Of a DNA stretch of 64,000 nucleotides, positions 27,105 through 36,576 are shown one piece after another. Below the pieces are notes generated by a model, which saw only the letters and a program-made list of their open reading frames with translations, was not told the origin of the DNA and did no database searches. Both the position numbers and the translations under genes were made by a program. Position 1 is the stretch's first letter, and each line of letters begins with the position of its first letter. Source of the stretch: JBMOLK01 sp049325575 (lineage in GTDB: Bacteria; Bacillota; Clostridia; Acetivibrionales; Acetivibrionaceae); contig JBMOLK010000311.1 of the NCBI GenBank assembly GCA_049325575.1, positions 62,001 through 126,000 of the forward strand. Direction: 5' to 3'.

Positions 27105-27674
27105 ATGATAAAACGTTTACATTATAATTCACCGGTTATTCTAACCTTGACGATGTTGTCTTTTGCTGCATTGATCCTGGGATATATCACTGATAAGGCT
27201 TCTACTGCCTTATTGTTTTCTGTTTACCGCAGCAGCTTGACTGATATATTTTTTTACTTCAGGTTATTTGGACATGTAATTGGGCACACAGACTGGGAAC
27301 ACTTTATAAATAATTTCCTGCTGATTCTGGTGCTGGGGCCAATGCTTGAGGAGAAATATGGTCAAAAAAGCATGATTCTAATGATAGTCATAACTGCATT
27401 TGTAACAGGGCTGCTTAATGTTTTGTTTTTCAACACAGCTTTAATGGGAGCCAGTGGTATCGTATTCATGCTTATTTTACTAAGTTCGTTTGTAAATGTT
27501 CAAAAAGGAAGAATACCTGTCACTCTGATACTGGTGGTTATAATTTATATTGGAGGAGAGGTTATGAATGGCTTGTTCACAAAAGATAACATTTCACAGC
27601 TTACCCACCTTGTTGGAGGAATATGTGGAGGCGTATTCGGGTTTATGTGGGTAGGAAGGCAAAAGGGAAGTTAA
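27105..27674 (+). CDS. Rhomboid-family intramembrane serine protease
   Basis: This 189-residue protein has about six helices. The catalytic Ser117 lies in the GASG motif (LMGASGIVF) and His168 in THLVGGICGG, as in rhomboids. HTDWEHFINNFLLILVLGPMLE matches the conserved HxxxxHxxxN-type helix region, but with Asp and Phe changes. It should cleave transmembrane substrates within the membrane. It is flanked by a terminator upstream and the xylose genes downstream, so it is probably transcribed alone. GGGGGG lies upstream of the ATG. Confidence 0.88.
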   Translation: MIKRLHYNSPVILTLTMLSFAALILGYITDKASTALLFSVYRSSLTDIFFYFRLFGHVIGHTDWEHFINNFLLILVLGPMLEEKYGQKSMILMIVITAFVTGLLNVLFFNTALMGASGIVFMLILLSSFVNVQKGRIPVTLILVVIIYIGGEVMNGLFTKDNISQLTHLVGGICGGVFGFMWVGRQKGS

Positions 27675-27819
27675 AGATATTATATAACCCATAATTCTAA
27701 CTTTATAAACTAAAATTAGAAAATTCCTTAACATGTTGAATGAAGGCAAATAATAGTATATACTTAATAATATGACATTAGTATGTAGACAGGTATATAA
27801 TGTGTAGTAGTGAAAAAGG

Positions 27820-29373
27820 ATGATGAATTTGTCTCTATTGCTTGGAATTGATATCGGCACTTCAGGTACAAAGACGGTATTATTTGATGATAATGGCAGT
27901 ATTATAACGTCTGCTGCACAAGAATATCCTTTATATCAGCCTAATATTGGGTGGGCGGAACAAGACCCGGAAGACTGGTGGAGGGCTGTCTGTTCTACTG
28001 TTAGAGAAGTGATTGACAAAAGTGGCGTTTGTGCGTCAGAAATAAAGGCAATCGGGCTTTCCGGACAAATGCACGGTGCGGTACTTCTGGATAAGAACGG
28101 AAGTGTTCTTAGAAACGCAATTATTTGGTGCGATCAGAGAAGTACCAAAGAGTGTGATGAAATAACCTCAAGGGTTGGGAACGAAAATCTTGTGAGTATT
28201 TCTGCAAATCCTGCTCTAACAGGTTTTACAGCTTCAAAGGTTTTATGGGTAAGAAATAATGAGCCTCAAGTGTATGAGAAGATAAATAAGATTTTACTCC
28301 CCAAAGACTATATCAGATACAGGCTTACAGGAGAGTTTGCAACTGAAGTCTCCGATGCAAGTGGAATGCAGTTTATGGATATAAAAAACAGAACATGGAG
28401 TAGTGAACTGCTGGATAGATTGGAGATTTATATGGATTTTCTGCCCCATCTTTATGAATCTCACGAGATTAGCGGAAAGGTTAATAAATATGCGGAAGAG
28501 TTAACAGGTCTTAAAGAGGGGACACCTGTCGTAGGTGGAGCCGGAGATCAGGCTGCCGGTGCTGTGGGGAACGGTATAGTTAAAGAAGGTATAATATCCT
28601 CTACTATAGGAACCTCAGGGGTAATATTTGCATACTCAAAGGATGTTCTTATAGACCCTAAAGGAAGAGTTCACACTTTCTGCCATGCAATACCTAATAC
28701 GTGGCATGTCATGGGTGTTACACAGGCCGCCGGTTTATCCATAAAGTGGTTTAGGGACAATTTCTGTATTGAAGAAAAGAGGGTAGCTGAACTATTGGAA
28801 AAAGATCCCTATACTTTGATGGATGAGGAAGCATCAAAGATAGAAGCGGGAAGTAAAGGGCTGATATACCTTCCTTATCTTATGGGAGAAAGGACGCCTC
28901 ATCTGGATCCAAATGCAAAAGGAGTGTTTTTTGGCCTTACTGCAAAGCACGGAAAGAAAGAAATGATAAGGGCTGTTATGGAAGGTGTTGCTTTTAGTCT
29001 GCGTGATTCTCTGGAGATTATAAGCGGGATGGGTGTAGAGATTAAAGAGGTGAGGGCTTCCGGGGGAGGAGGAAAAAGCAAGGTTTTAAGACAAATGCAA
29101 GCAGATATTTTCGGAATCAACATATCCACTGTTAGCACCAATGAAGGCCCGGCCCTAGGTGCGGCACTGCTTGCAGGAGTCGGAGCTGGAGTATATGGCA
29201 GTATACAGCAGGCATGCAATATAGCCATAAAGGCAAAGGTTACCGAACAGGTGAATTCAGATTTGACGAGGAAATACTTGAGGTATTACAAAATATATAA
29301 AAAGCTTTATGAAGCTTTAAGATATGAATTTTTAGGATTAGTTAAGTTAATGGATGAGATGTATAATAATTAG
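27820..29373 (+). CDS. xylB: Xylulokinase
   Basis: This FGGY-family sugar kinase phosphorylates D-xylulose to xylulose 5-phosphate with ATP, leading xylose into the pentose phosphate pathway. It shows DIGTSGTKTVLFD at the start, the GQMHGAV signature near residue 75, NAIIWCDQRS, GAGDQAAGAVGNG with the likely catalytic Asp, and GGGGKSKVLRQM. The 517-residue length is normal. ATG at 27820 or 27823 can start it. The isomerase gene follows after 11 nt. Confidence 0.93.
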   Translation: MMNLSLLLGIDIGTSGTKTVLFDDNGSIITSAAQEYPLYQPNIGWAEQDPEDWWRAVCSTVREVIDKSGVCASEIKAIGLSGQMHGAVLLDKNGSVLRNAIIWCDQRSTKECDEITSRVGNENLVSISANPALTGFTASKVLWVRNNEPQVYEKINKILLPKDYIRYRLTGEFATEVSDASGMQFMDIKNRTWSSELLDRLEIYMDFLPHLYESHEISGKVNKYAEELTGLKEGTPVVGGAGDQAAGAVGNGIVKEGIISSTIGTSGVIFAYSKDVLIDPKGRVHTFCHAIPNTWHVMGVTQAAGLSIKWFRDNFCIEEKRVAELLEKDPYTLMDEEASKIEAGSKGLIYLPYLMGERTPHLDPNAKGVFFGLTAKHGKKEMIRAVMEGVAFSLRDSLEIISGMGVEIKEVRASGGGGKSKVLRQMQADIFGINISTVSTNEGPALGAALLAGVGAGVYGSIQQACNIAIKAKVTEQVNSDLTRKYLRYYKIYKKLYEALRYEFLGLVKLMDEMYNN

Positions 29374-29384
29374 GAGGAGACTTT

Positions 29385-30704
29385 ATGACAGAGTATTTTA
29401 GGGGGATACATAAAATTAGATACGAGGGAAAGGATTCTGATAATCCTTTGGCGTTTAAATATTATAATCCCGATGAGTTGATAGACGGTGTCAAGATGAA
29501 GGATTATCTAAGGTGTTCAGTAGCATATTGGCACACTTTTACCGGAACTGGTGCGGACCCCTTTGGGGTTGGGACGATGGAGAGGACATGGTCCAATTTA
29601 TCCAAGCCAATGGATCTTGCAAAGGAAAGAATGATTGCAGCATTTGAGTTCTATGAAAAGCTGGGGATGCCGTATTTTTGCTTTCACGACAGGGATATTG
29701 CTCCGGAAGGGGACAGTTTAAGAGAGACCTACAGGAACCTGGATGAAATAACTGATTTGATGAAAGAGCTCATGAAAGGAAGCGGTACCAGGGTACTGTG
29801 GGGAACTGCAAACCTTACTGCAAGCCCCAGGTATGTCCACGGAGCAGCAACATCGTGCAATGCCGATGCGTTTGCCTATGCGGCAGCACAGGTTAAAAAG
29901 ACAATGGAAATAACTATGGATGTTGGCGGAGAAAATTTTGTTTTCTGGGGTGGGCGGGAAGGTTATGAGACCCTCCTTAACACAGATATGAAATTTGAAC
30001 TTGATAATTATGCCAGATTTTTACATATGGCTGTAGAATATGCAAAAGAAATCGGATTTAAAGGACAGCTGCTTATTGAGCCGAAGCCCAAGGAACCTAC
30101 CAAGCATCAGTATGACTTTGATGCTGCAACAGTAATCGGGTTTCTTAAAACCTATGGGCTTGACGAGTATTTTAAACTTAATATAGAAGCCAATCATGCT
30201 ACTCTTGCAGGCCATACCTTCCAACATGATTTAAGAGTGGCAAGAATAAACGGAAAGCTGGGAAGTATAGATGCAAACCAGGGTGACTTACTTTTAGGAT
30301 GGGATACTGACCAGTTCCCGACAAATCTATATGAGACAACTCTTGCAATGTACGAGGTTATAAAGAATGGCGGATTAGGCAAAGGAGGGCTTAATTTCGA
30401 TGCAAAAGTCAGGAGAGGCTCTTTTGAACCTGAAGACCTTTTCTATGCACATATTGCAGCTATGGACTCGTTTGCTAAAGGACTTAAGGCAGCCAGTAGA
30501 ATGATACAGGGTGGAGAGATAGATACTTTTATTGATAAGAGATATGAAAGCTACAGGTCAGGGATTGGAAGTAAAGTATTAAGTGGTGAGGTCGGGTTTA
30601 AGGAGCTTGAAGAGTATGCACTTGAAAACGGCTGCTCAAGGAACAGTTCGGGAAGACAGGAGATTCTTGAGTTGGTGCTGAACAAGTATATTTTTGAGAC
30701 TTAA
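29385..30704 (+). CDS. xylA: Xylose isomerase
   Basis: This 439-residue metal-dependent enzyme converts D-xylose to D-xylulose. It has the catalytic-His region FCFHDRDIAPEG, the metal-binding region LLIEPKPKEPTKHQYDFD, IEANHATLAGHTF, and the Asp-rich metal site GDLLLGWDTDQFP. Length fits class II xylose isomerases. It is co-transcribed with xylB, with AGGAGGA 6-7 nt upstream, and ends at a clear terminator. The pair fits an organism that takes up hemicellulose sugars. No xylose transporter or XylR is in the window. Confidence 0.96.
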   Translation: MTEYFRGIHKIRYEGKDSDNPLAFKYYNPDELIDGVKMKDYLRCSVAYWHTFTGTGADPFGVGTMERTWSNLSKPMDLAKERMIAAFEFYEKLGMPYFCFHDRDIAPEGDSLRETYRNLDEITDLMKELMKGSGTRVLWGTANLTASPRYVHGAATSCNADAFAYAAAQVKKTMEITMDVGGENFVFWGGREGYETLLNTDMKFELDNYARFLHMAVEYAKEIGFKGQLLIEPKPKEPTKHQYDFDAATVIGFLKTYGLDEYFKLNIEANHATLAGHTFQHDLRVARINGKLGSIDANQGDLLLGWDTDQFPTNLYETTLAMYEVIKNGGLGKGGLNFDAKVRRGSFEPEDLFYAHIAAMDSFAKGLKAASRMIQGGEIDTFIDKRYESYRSGIGSKVLSGEVGFKELEEYALENGCSRNSSGRQEILELVLNKYIFET

Positions 30705-30751
30705 AGAGATCGAACTGTAAAAGCAGAAAACTTGATGAGCAAGCCAGACAG

Positions 30752-30775
30752 GCCCTGCCAAAAAGCAGGGCTTTT
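30752..30775 (+). terminator. Intrinsic terminator after xylBA
   Basis: GCCCTGC (30752-30758), a six-base CAAAAA loop and GCAGGGC (30765-30771) form a perfect 7-bp stem followed by TTTTG. Confidence 0.8.
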
Positions 30776-30898
30776 GAAAAATTTGTTTCAATTTGTCTGC
30801 CGGTGGTAGATTTTTCGAGTAGAAAGGGCAGGTTGGAAATTATATTATAGGTATAGTGTTTTTTAGGTGGTTATTAAAATAATAATGGAGGGGTTAAT

Positions 30899-31216
30899 AT
30901 GTTATGCAAGGACCTGAAGGTTGTGAACCTGAACATTACAGAGGACTTTTACGAGTATAAGGCTCTGTTCCGTCTCTGTACAGAAAATAGCTGTCTTGAT
31001 ATTGATTTATCCAGTCTATCGGATGAGAATTTGTTATCGGAAATAAAAAGCAAATTTGATATTGAAGAATCTACTAGCCAAATAAAAGAAATTATAATGC
31101 AAAAAGTAATGGATGCATCAAAGATAGAGTCCCGTATTTCCCAAGGAGAGAATTGCTGTAAGGATAAAGAGGATAAAAAGATTCAGAGGGGTATAGACTC
31201 ACTAAGCACATCTTGA
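30899..31216 (+). CDS. Hypothetical protein, 105 residues
   Basis: The gene is a small, acidic, mostly helical protein with no membrane segment and Cys residues at both ends (LCKD, ENCCKDKEDK). A strong GGAGGGG site sits 8 nt before the ATG, and codon use looks coding. I recognise no family. It stands alone between the xylA terminator and the WYL regulator. Confidence 0.65.
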   Translation: MLCKDLKVVNLNITEDFYEYKALFRLCTENSCLDIDLSSLSDENLLSEIKSKFDIEESTSQIKEIIMQKVMDASKIESRISQGENCCKDKEDKKIQRGIDSLSTS

Positions 31217-31322
31217 TATGATAAGGACTTTGTGGGGTTTTATCATGTTCCAAACGCCTGATGGGAAGCCAGGAAATGAATTGTTGCCGGATTAGTACTT
31301 TATTAATAAAGCGGTGAATTAA

Positions 31323-32264
31323 ATGAAATTGGAGAGGCTTTTATCTATAGTAATTTTACTTATAAGCAAAAGAAAAGTACTGGCAAAGGATCTTGCCGAG
31401 ATGTTTGATGTCTCTGTTAGGACTATCTATAGAGATATTGAAGCTATTAACCAGGCAGGGATACCTATTGTAACTTACCAGGGAACATATGGTGGTATCG
31501 GGATTACAGATGGTTACAGACTTGAGAAAAACCTTCTCTCTTCTGATGACCTGGTTTCAATAGCTACTGCCCTTAAAAGTATGTCGGCTTCTTACCAGGA
31601 TACCAATGTAGAGGCACTTCTGCAAAAAATAAAAGGATTGGTTCCTCAAAATGAAGAAGAGGAATTCAAAACCAGAAGTGAACAGATCTTTATTGATTTT
31701 ACTCCATGGGGCAGAGAGGCTCTGCTAAAAGATAAGTTTAAGGTCTTAAAAGATGCAATAAGCAGTGGCAGATGTGTTTCATTTGTTTATTTAAGTGCTA
31801 AAGGTGAAGCAACTGAACGCAGCGTGGAACCGTATACTCTTGTGTTAAAAGGACAAAAATGGTATCTCTATGCTTTCTGTAAGCTTAGAAGTGAGTTCAG
31901 GTTATTTAAACTTTCAAGGATTAGAGAGATTGAGCTGTTAAGTTCAGTATTTACCCGAAGACAGATTAATCTTAACGAGCTTCCGTGGGACAAGGAGTGG
32001 CAAAAGCCCGATAACATTGTCAATCTCTTGTTAAGGTTTCATGAGAAGGTTGGTGTGGTTGCAGAAGAATGGTTTGGGGTTGAGAAGCTTTTAGCAGACG
32101 GAAAGGGGGGCTATCTTGTAGAAACAGCCCTTCCGGAGGATGACTGGCTTTATGGTTTTCTGCTAAGCTTTGGACAATATGTTGAAGTCGTTGAACCGGC
32201 TCACATAAGACGGAAGATTGAAGATATCTCATTAAAAATAAATTCCATTTATAAAAAAAGTTAA
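31323..32264 (+). CDS. HTH/WYL-domain transcriptional regulator
   Basis: This 313-residue regulator has an N-terminal helix-turn-helix (residues ~1-60; VLAKDLAEMFDVSVRTIYRDIEAINQAGIPIV), the DeoR/YafY type, and a WYL domain from about 135 (RCVSFVYLSAKGEATERSVEPYTLVLKGQKWYLYAFC). A C-terminal extension follows. WYL regulators often sense nucleotides or nucleic acids. The ribosome site is weak. The nearest candidate target is the zinc-ribbon gene just downstream. Confidence 0.92.
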   Translation: MKLERLLSIVILLISKRKVLAKDLAEMFDVSVRTIYRDIEAINQAGIPIVTYQGTYGGIGITDGYRLEKNLLSSDDLVSIATALKSMSASYQDTNVEALLQKIKGLVPQNEEEEFKTRSEQIFIDFTPWGREALLKDKFKVLKDAISSGRCVSFVYLSAKGEATERSVEPYTLVLKGQKWYLYAFCKLRSEFRLFKLSRIREIELLSSVFTRRQINLNELPWDKEWQKPDNIVNLLLRFHEKVGVVAEEWFGVEKLLADGKGGYLVETALPEDDWLYGFLLSFGQYVEVVEPAHIRRKIEDISLKINSIYKKS

Positions 32265-32340
32265 GATAAAGAATTCAATATGACATTCAGCTGTCAGGTT
32301 TTCCTCTGTATAATGAAAGAAAAAACAGGAGGTATTATTT

Positions 32341-32601
32341 ATGTGTGTAAATGTATGTCAAAGTTGTGGGATGCCACTTGCGGAAGAAAATCTTTTAGGC
32401 ACTGAAAACAACGGATTAAAGAGCAAGGAATATTGTGTTTACTGCTATGAGAATGGAGAATTCAAGCAGTCTGGCTTAACCATGGAAGGCATGATAGAGA
32501 TTTGTGTTCCGTATATGAATGAAAGTGGAATGGAGGAAGGACAGGCCAGAGCCATACTCAATGATTTGCTCCCAAAGCTAAAAAGATGGAGTAAATCATA
32601 A
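32341..32601 (+). CDS. Small putative zinc-ribbon protein
   Basis: This 86-residue protein has CQSCGMPL near the N-terminus and CVYCYENGEF about 25 residues later, giving two CxxC-type knuckles that should bind zinc. The C-terminal half is helical (MEEGQARAILNDLLPKLKRW). The pattern matches the putative zinc-ribbon family seen beside YafY/WYL regulators. TATAAT lies at about 32310, and AGGAGG 7-8 nt before the ATG. Confidence 0.85.
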   Translation: MCVNVCQSCGMPLAEENLLGTENNGLKSKEYCVYCYENGEFKQSGLTMEGMIEICVPYMNESGMEEGQARAILNDLLPKLKRWSKS

Positions 32602-32748
32602 CTAGAAGCTTTATCCGATATTTAAAGTGATGCAGAATTTACAGGTGAAATGAAAGTGAACCCATTTTAAACAAATTTATCGAAATATACAGTTTGGTAT
32701 GTTATAATCATACATAAGAAAAAATATACACCTTGTGGGGAGATGTTT

Positions 32749-34044
32749 ATGGGTTTAAATGAATTGGCGTTTCAGGTAAAGGAGGCATCCATCAAACTGG
32801 CTGCTGCAGGAACTGAATTAAAGAACAAGGCTTTAGCTCAAATTGCCAGATCTCTAATGGATAGAAAAGACGAAATACTTAGAGCTAATGGTGAGGACTT
32901 AAGAAGAAGCGAGGAAGAAAAATTAGCCGCACCTCTTCTAAAAAGGCTAAAGTTTGATGAAGCTAAAATTGCAGATGTTATTGATGGTATAAATAGTCTT
33001 ATTAAGCTTGAAGACCCCGTAGGGAGGACGCTTCTTTCAACGGAGCTTGACGAAGGACTGGAACTTTATAAGGTTACGTGTCCTATAGGAGTAATAGGTG
33101 TAATTTTTGAATCAAGACCTGATGCTCTTGTCCAGATATCCACTCTTTGCTTAAAGAGCGGAAATGGCGTTCTTTTAAAAGGCGGCTCTGAGGCGAGGGA
33201 AACCAACCGTATACTTACAGACATTATTGCCAGAGCTACAGAGGAGGCAGGGATACATCCAAATTGGGTTAAGCTTTTGGAAACAAGGTCTGATGTCAAT
33301 GAAATGCTTAAAATGGATGAGTACATTGACCTGATTATTCCAAGGGGATCAAACGAATTTGTAAGATATATAATGGATAATTCAAGGATTCCGGTAATGG
33401 GCCATGCTGACGGCATTTGTCATTGCTATATAGACGAGGAAGCAGATATTGACATGGCAGTAAAGGTCGCTGTAGATTCTAAAACCCAGTATGTAGCTGT
33501 ATGTAATGCTGCAGAGACTCTTCTGGTTCACAGGAATATAGCATCAAAGGTTTTACCCCAATTAAAGAAAGCTTTTGATGAGAAGAAAGTAACGTTGGTA
33601 GGTTGTTTACAGACACAGAATATCATTTCTATTATCCCTGCCAGTGAAGAGGATTGGAAAACTGAATACCTTGACTACAAATTGTCTGTCAAAATAGTTA
33701 ATGATATGGATGAAGCAATAAATCATATCAATACTTACGGTTCCGGCCATACAGACAGTATAGTTACAAGCAATAGGGAGAAAGCATCACGTTTTATGGC
33801 GCTTGTAGATTCGGGTAACGTGTTTTGGAACTGCTCTACGCGTTTTAGCGACGGCTTCCGCTATGGTTTTGGAGCTGAAGTAGGTATAAGTACCAGTAAA
33901 ATTCACTCCAGGGGGCCTGTAGGACTTGACGGCCTGCTTATTTACAAGTATAAAGTCATAGGTGAAGGGCACGTTGTAGAAGATTATGCAAAGCGTACAA
34001 AGAGCTTCAAGCACAGGAAAATAAATGGAGAGTTTCCTCTATAG
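32749..34044 (+). CDS. proA: Glutamate-5-semialdehyde dehydrogenase (gamma-glutamyl phosphate reductase)
   Basis: This 431-residue enzyme reduces gamma-glutamyl phosphate to glutamate semialdehyde with NADPH in proline synthesis. Seen: PIGVIGVIFESRPDALVQISTLCLKSGN, LIIPRGSNEFVRYIMDNS, VAVCNAAETLLVH with the likely catalytic Cys, and NCSTRFSDGFRYGFGAEVGIST. I chose ATG at 32749, which has GGGGAG 6 nt upstream; the ATG two codons earlier is too close. The kinase gene proB, usually adjacent, is absent here. A terminator follows. Confidence 0.96.
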   Translation: MGLNELAFQVKEASIKLAAAGTELKNKALAQIARSLMDRKDEILRANGEDLRRSEEEKLAAPLLKRLKFDEAKIADVIDGINSLIKLEDPVGRTLLSTELDEGLELYKVTCPIGVIGVIFESRPDALVQISTLCLKSGNGVLLKGGSEARETNRILTDIIARATEEAGIHPNWVKLLETRSDVNEMLKMDEYIDLIIPRGSNEFVRYIMDNSRIPVMGHADGICHCYIDEEADIDMAVKVAVDSKTQYVAVCNAAETLLVHRNIASKVLPQLKKAFDEKKVTLVGCLQTQNIISIIPASEEDWKTEYLDYKLSVKIVNDMDEAINHINTYGSGHTDSIVTSNREKASRFMALVDSGNVFWNCSTRFSDGFRYGFGAEVGISTSKIHSRGPVGLDGLLIYKYKVIGEGHVVEDYAKRTKSFKHRKINGEFPL

Positions 34045-34061
34045 GACCAGGGAAAGATAAT

Positions 34062-34105
34062 AAACCTTGCAGAGTCAGTATGATACGGCTTTGCAGGGTT
34101 TTTTT
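34062..34105 (+). terminator. Intrinsic terminator after proA
   Basis: AAACCTTGCA (34062-34071) pairs, with G-U tolerance, to TTGCAGGGTT (34091-34100). A run of T follows. Confidence 0.8.
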
Positions 34106-34208
34106 GAATCTGAATGTGTTTACCTAAACAATGTAACACATGTGAAAAAGTAGACATAAGATATAGTAGCCTTTTTAGCTTTTTATTGGAAGAGAGGGGA
34201 AGCTTGAT

Positions 34209-34580
34209 ATGAATTCTAGAGATATAGAAAAACTAAAGGAAACCCTGACTAATATGATGAAAAATGGGTGTAAATTGCATGTGCCGGCTTACGGTGCTTC
34301 CGGTAGAGTTGTTGGTATTGGGTTTAAGCCTTACTGGACAAATCCTATTGATTCAAAGATTGAAAAACTGGAAATCAATTTCATGGATAACAATGGAAGG
34401 ATTATACCTTTTAACTTTTACAATGTGATAGGATACGATATTGTATCACATGAAGGTCAAAGGCTTGACAATGCAAACAGCATAAGTCTGGATATCCATG
34501 TATATTCACCCGTTAAAAGCAGAGATGAAGAGTCCTATGATAAGGTCCGTGTAGAAATCAGCAGAGAGCAGGAGCGTTAA
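34209..34580 (+). CDS. Hypothetical protein, 123 residues
   Basis: This is a soluble protein with an alternating pattern that suggests beta strands (LHVPAYGASGRVVGIGFKPYW; KLEINFMDNNGRIIPFNFYNVIGYDIV). There is no signal peptide, no helix long enough for a membrane span and no recognised motif. A purine-rich AGAGGGGAAG site lies before the ATG. It precedes a Gly/Tyr-rich coat-like gene by 116 nt and may be related to it. Confidence 0.65.
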   Translation: MNSRDIEKLKETLTNMMKNGCKLHVPAYGASGRVVGIGFKPYWTNPIDSKIEKLEINFMDNNGRIIPFNFYNVIGYDIVSHEGQRLDNANSISLDIHVYSPVKSRDEESYDKVRVEISREQER

Positions 34581-34696
34581 ATAATATTCTACTTTTACAG
34601 TTCCGTCTCCTTGAATATGTAACCCTTATATGTACATTAACATAATATGTATTGTGAAAAACTACTTACAGGTTACAGTGAAAGGTGGAATAAAAT

Positions 34697-35167
34697 ATGG
34701 CTGATGGAGTTGGATTTGGAGGAGCTTTTGCAGGTGGAAATTTTGCTGCTTTATTGGCAAACTATATCGGTGAAACAGTAACCATATTTACTAGCAGTGG
34801 AGGAGAGTCTGGAGCCGGCTTTACCGGAGTTGTTCTGGCAGTAAATGAATGTTTTGTGCGACTTATTACAAGGATTGGCCCTCCTCCGGGATGTTCGCTT
34901 GGTAATGCATGTTCAAACTTCAACGTTGGCTACGGCTATGGTGTGGGAGCAGGCTATGGCGGTGGAGCATGTGGATGCGGTACCGGCTATGGTGCAGGCT
35001 ATGGTGCAGGATACGGTGCAGGATACGGTGCAGGTCCGGTTCAGCCTGCAAGCCAGGTAGGAGCACTCACAGCAGGTGGGTGGAACGGCTATCCAGTATA
35101 CACTGTCGGTTCGGTGACCGATATACCTATTGCTGCGATAGTATCTTTTGTACACAATGCAGTATAG
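34697..35167 (+). CDS. Gly/Tyr-rich coat-like protein with GYGA repeats
   Basis: This 156-residue protein has an ordered N-terminal part (ALLANYIGETVTIFTSSGG; GFTGVVLAVNECFVRLITR), similar in style to small spore-coat beta domains. It is followed by a Gly/Tyr/Cys-rich tract with four or more GYGA units at about 95-115, and then an ordered tail. The DNA shows matching 12-nt tandem repeats at about 34985-35035. A spore-coat or surface structural role is inferred from composition only. AAGGTGG precedes the ATG and a strong terminator follows. Confidence 0.75.
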   Translation: MADGVGFGGAFAGGNFAALLANYIGETVTIFTSSGGESGAGFTGVVLAVNECFVRLITRIGPPPGCSLGNACSNFNVGYGYGVGAGYGGGACGCGTGYGAGYGAGYGAGYGAGPVQPASQVGALTAGGWNGYPVYTVGSVTDIPIAAIVSFVHNAV

Positions 35168-35192
35168 CTCACAGATATTTACAGCAAAAAAT

Positions 35193-35228
35193 AAACCAGG
35201 GGCTGGAAGCGTCCCTGGTTTATTTTTT
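35193..35228 (+). terminator. Intrinsic terminator after the coat-like gene
   Basis: AAACCAGGG (35193-35201) pairs exactly with CCCTGGTTT (35213-35221). ATTTTTT follows. Confidence 0.9.
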
Positions 35229-35372
35229 GAAATACTTGCTTTTTTATTGACAAATGTATTTTTTGCCATTAGAATACTTTTGATTAACTAAAAAGAAACT
35301 ATGGACTGTATCGATATACCTGTAAGATACTATTAAATAAAAGACAACTACCAATAAAAAGAGGTGCATAGG

Positions 35373-36509
35373 ATGAATAAGCCTTTAATAATGACCCCGG
35401 GTCCCACATATATTCATGAGGATGTAAGGAGGGCAATGTCTCTTGAAATTACAAACCCCGATTTGGACGAAAACTTCTTCGAGTTTTATAAGGAGACTTG
35501 TGGCAAGCTTAAAGAACTTCTCAAAACAAAAAATGACGTGCTAATACTATGCGGGGAAGGTATTCTTGGGCTGGAAGCTGCCTGCGCTTCCATAATTGAG
35601 CCCGGGGACCGTGTTTTATGTATAGATAATGGTATATTTGGCAATGGCTTTGGTGACTTTGCCAAAATATACGGTGGAGATGTTACGTATTTTAAATCTG
35701 ACTATCACAGTGCTGTTGGTGTTGAAGGCTTAAGGGAGTTCCTAAATAAAGACCATAATTTTAAGCTGGCTACACTTGTTCATTGTGAAACCCCTTCAGG
35801 GATAACCAATCCTGTTGACGAAATTTGTAAATTGTTAAAAAGCTACGGGATTTTATCTATTGTAGATTCGGTTTCCGCTATTGGAGGAGAGCCTTTGGAA
35901 ACAGATGAATGGCAAATGGATGTGGTCCTGGGAGGATCACAGAAATGCCTGTCTGCGGCTCCGGGACTGACCTTTCTTAGCATAAGCCCGGAAGCATGGA
36001 ATGCCATACTAAACAGGAAGACTCCTATTACCGGGTATTACAGTAATCTTTCACACTGGAAAAATTGGTATGAAGATAAATGGTTTCCATACACACAGCC
36101 GATAAGTGATATATATGGACTGCGTGAAGCTGTTGATAGGCTTCTATCAGAAGGTGACTCCATTAAAAGACATAAAGTGCTTTCAGATGCTGTAAGAAAT
36201 GCACTTACAAGTTCAGGGCTGGAATTGTACCCTCAAAGCGGTTTTTCCAATACCGTTACCACATTTCTTATTCCTTCAGGAGTATCTTTTAAGGAGATTT
36301 TTGATATTATGCTTAAGGAACATAACATAATGATAGCAGGAGCTTTTGGCTTCTTAAAAGATAAAGTAGCCCGTATAGGTCATATGGGTGAGAATTGTTA
36401 TGAGGAAAAGCTGTACATTACTCTAAAGGCGCTGGATACTACACTATGCAAGCTCAATATAAAGTTAAAAGGGGAAATACATAGGTATTTTTTAAGCGAA
36501 GTTGAGTAG
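35373..36509 (+). CDS. Class V PLP aminotransferase (alanine-glyoxylate / serine-pyruvate type)
   Basis: This 378-residue PLP enzyme has MTPGPTYIHEDVRRAM at the N-terminus, ILCGEGILGLEAA for phosphate binding, SIVDSVSAIGGEPL with the cofactor Asp, and Lys in GGSQKCLSAAPG as the Schiff-base residue. This is the layout of alanine-glyoxylate and related aminotransferases. The exact substrate cannot be told. I chose ATG at 35373, where GAGGTG sits 6 nt upstream, over the GTG at 35364 that overlaps this site. Confidence 0.88.
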   Translation: MNKPLIMTPGPTYIHEDVRRAMSLEITNPDLDENFFEFYKETCGKLKELLKTKNDVLILCGEGILGLEAACASIIEPGDRVLCIDNGIFGNGFGDFAKIYGGDVTYFKSDYHSAVGVEGLREFLNKDHNFKLATLVHCETPSGITNPVDEICKLLKSYGILSIVDSVSAIGGEPLETDEWQMDVVLGGSQKCLSAAPGLTFLSISPEAWNAILNRKTPITGYYSNLSHWKNWYEDKWFPYTQPISDIYGLREAVDRLLSEGDSIKRHKVLSDAVRNALTSSGLELYPQSGFSNTVTTFLIPSGVSFKEIFDIMLKEHNIMIAGAFGFLKDKVARIGHMGENCYEEKLYITLKALDTTLCKLNIKLKGEIHRYFLSEVE

Positions 36510-36523
36510 GCGTGTAATAAAAG

Positions 36524-36567
36524 GCAACCTTGGCCTCATATAACGGGGACCAAGGGTGCTTTTTTTG
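36524..36567. terminator. Bidirectional terminator between convergent genes
   Basis: GCAACCTTGG (36524-36533) pairs with CCAAGGGTGC (36550-36559) with one mismatch and is followed by eight T. On the other strand the hairpin precedes CCTTTTATT, so it can serve both the aminotransferase and the convergent dehydrogenase gene. Confidence 0.8.
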
Positions 36568-36576
36568 CTCAAGGAG

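Noticed and set aside
30720..30900. Searched for a XylR-type operator around the xylose genes.
   Set aside because: No convincing dyad was found either before xylB or after xylA other than the terminator.
34909..35250. Long frames in other registers over the Gly/Tyr repeats.
   Set aside because: They are by-products of the GGT-GCA-GGC-TAT repeat and lack ribosome sites; the 34697 frame has both start site and ordered ends.
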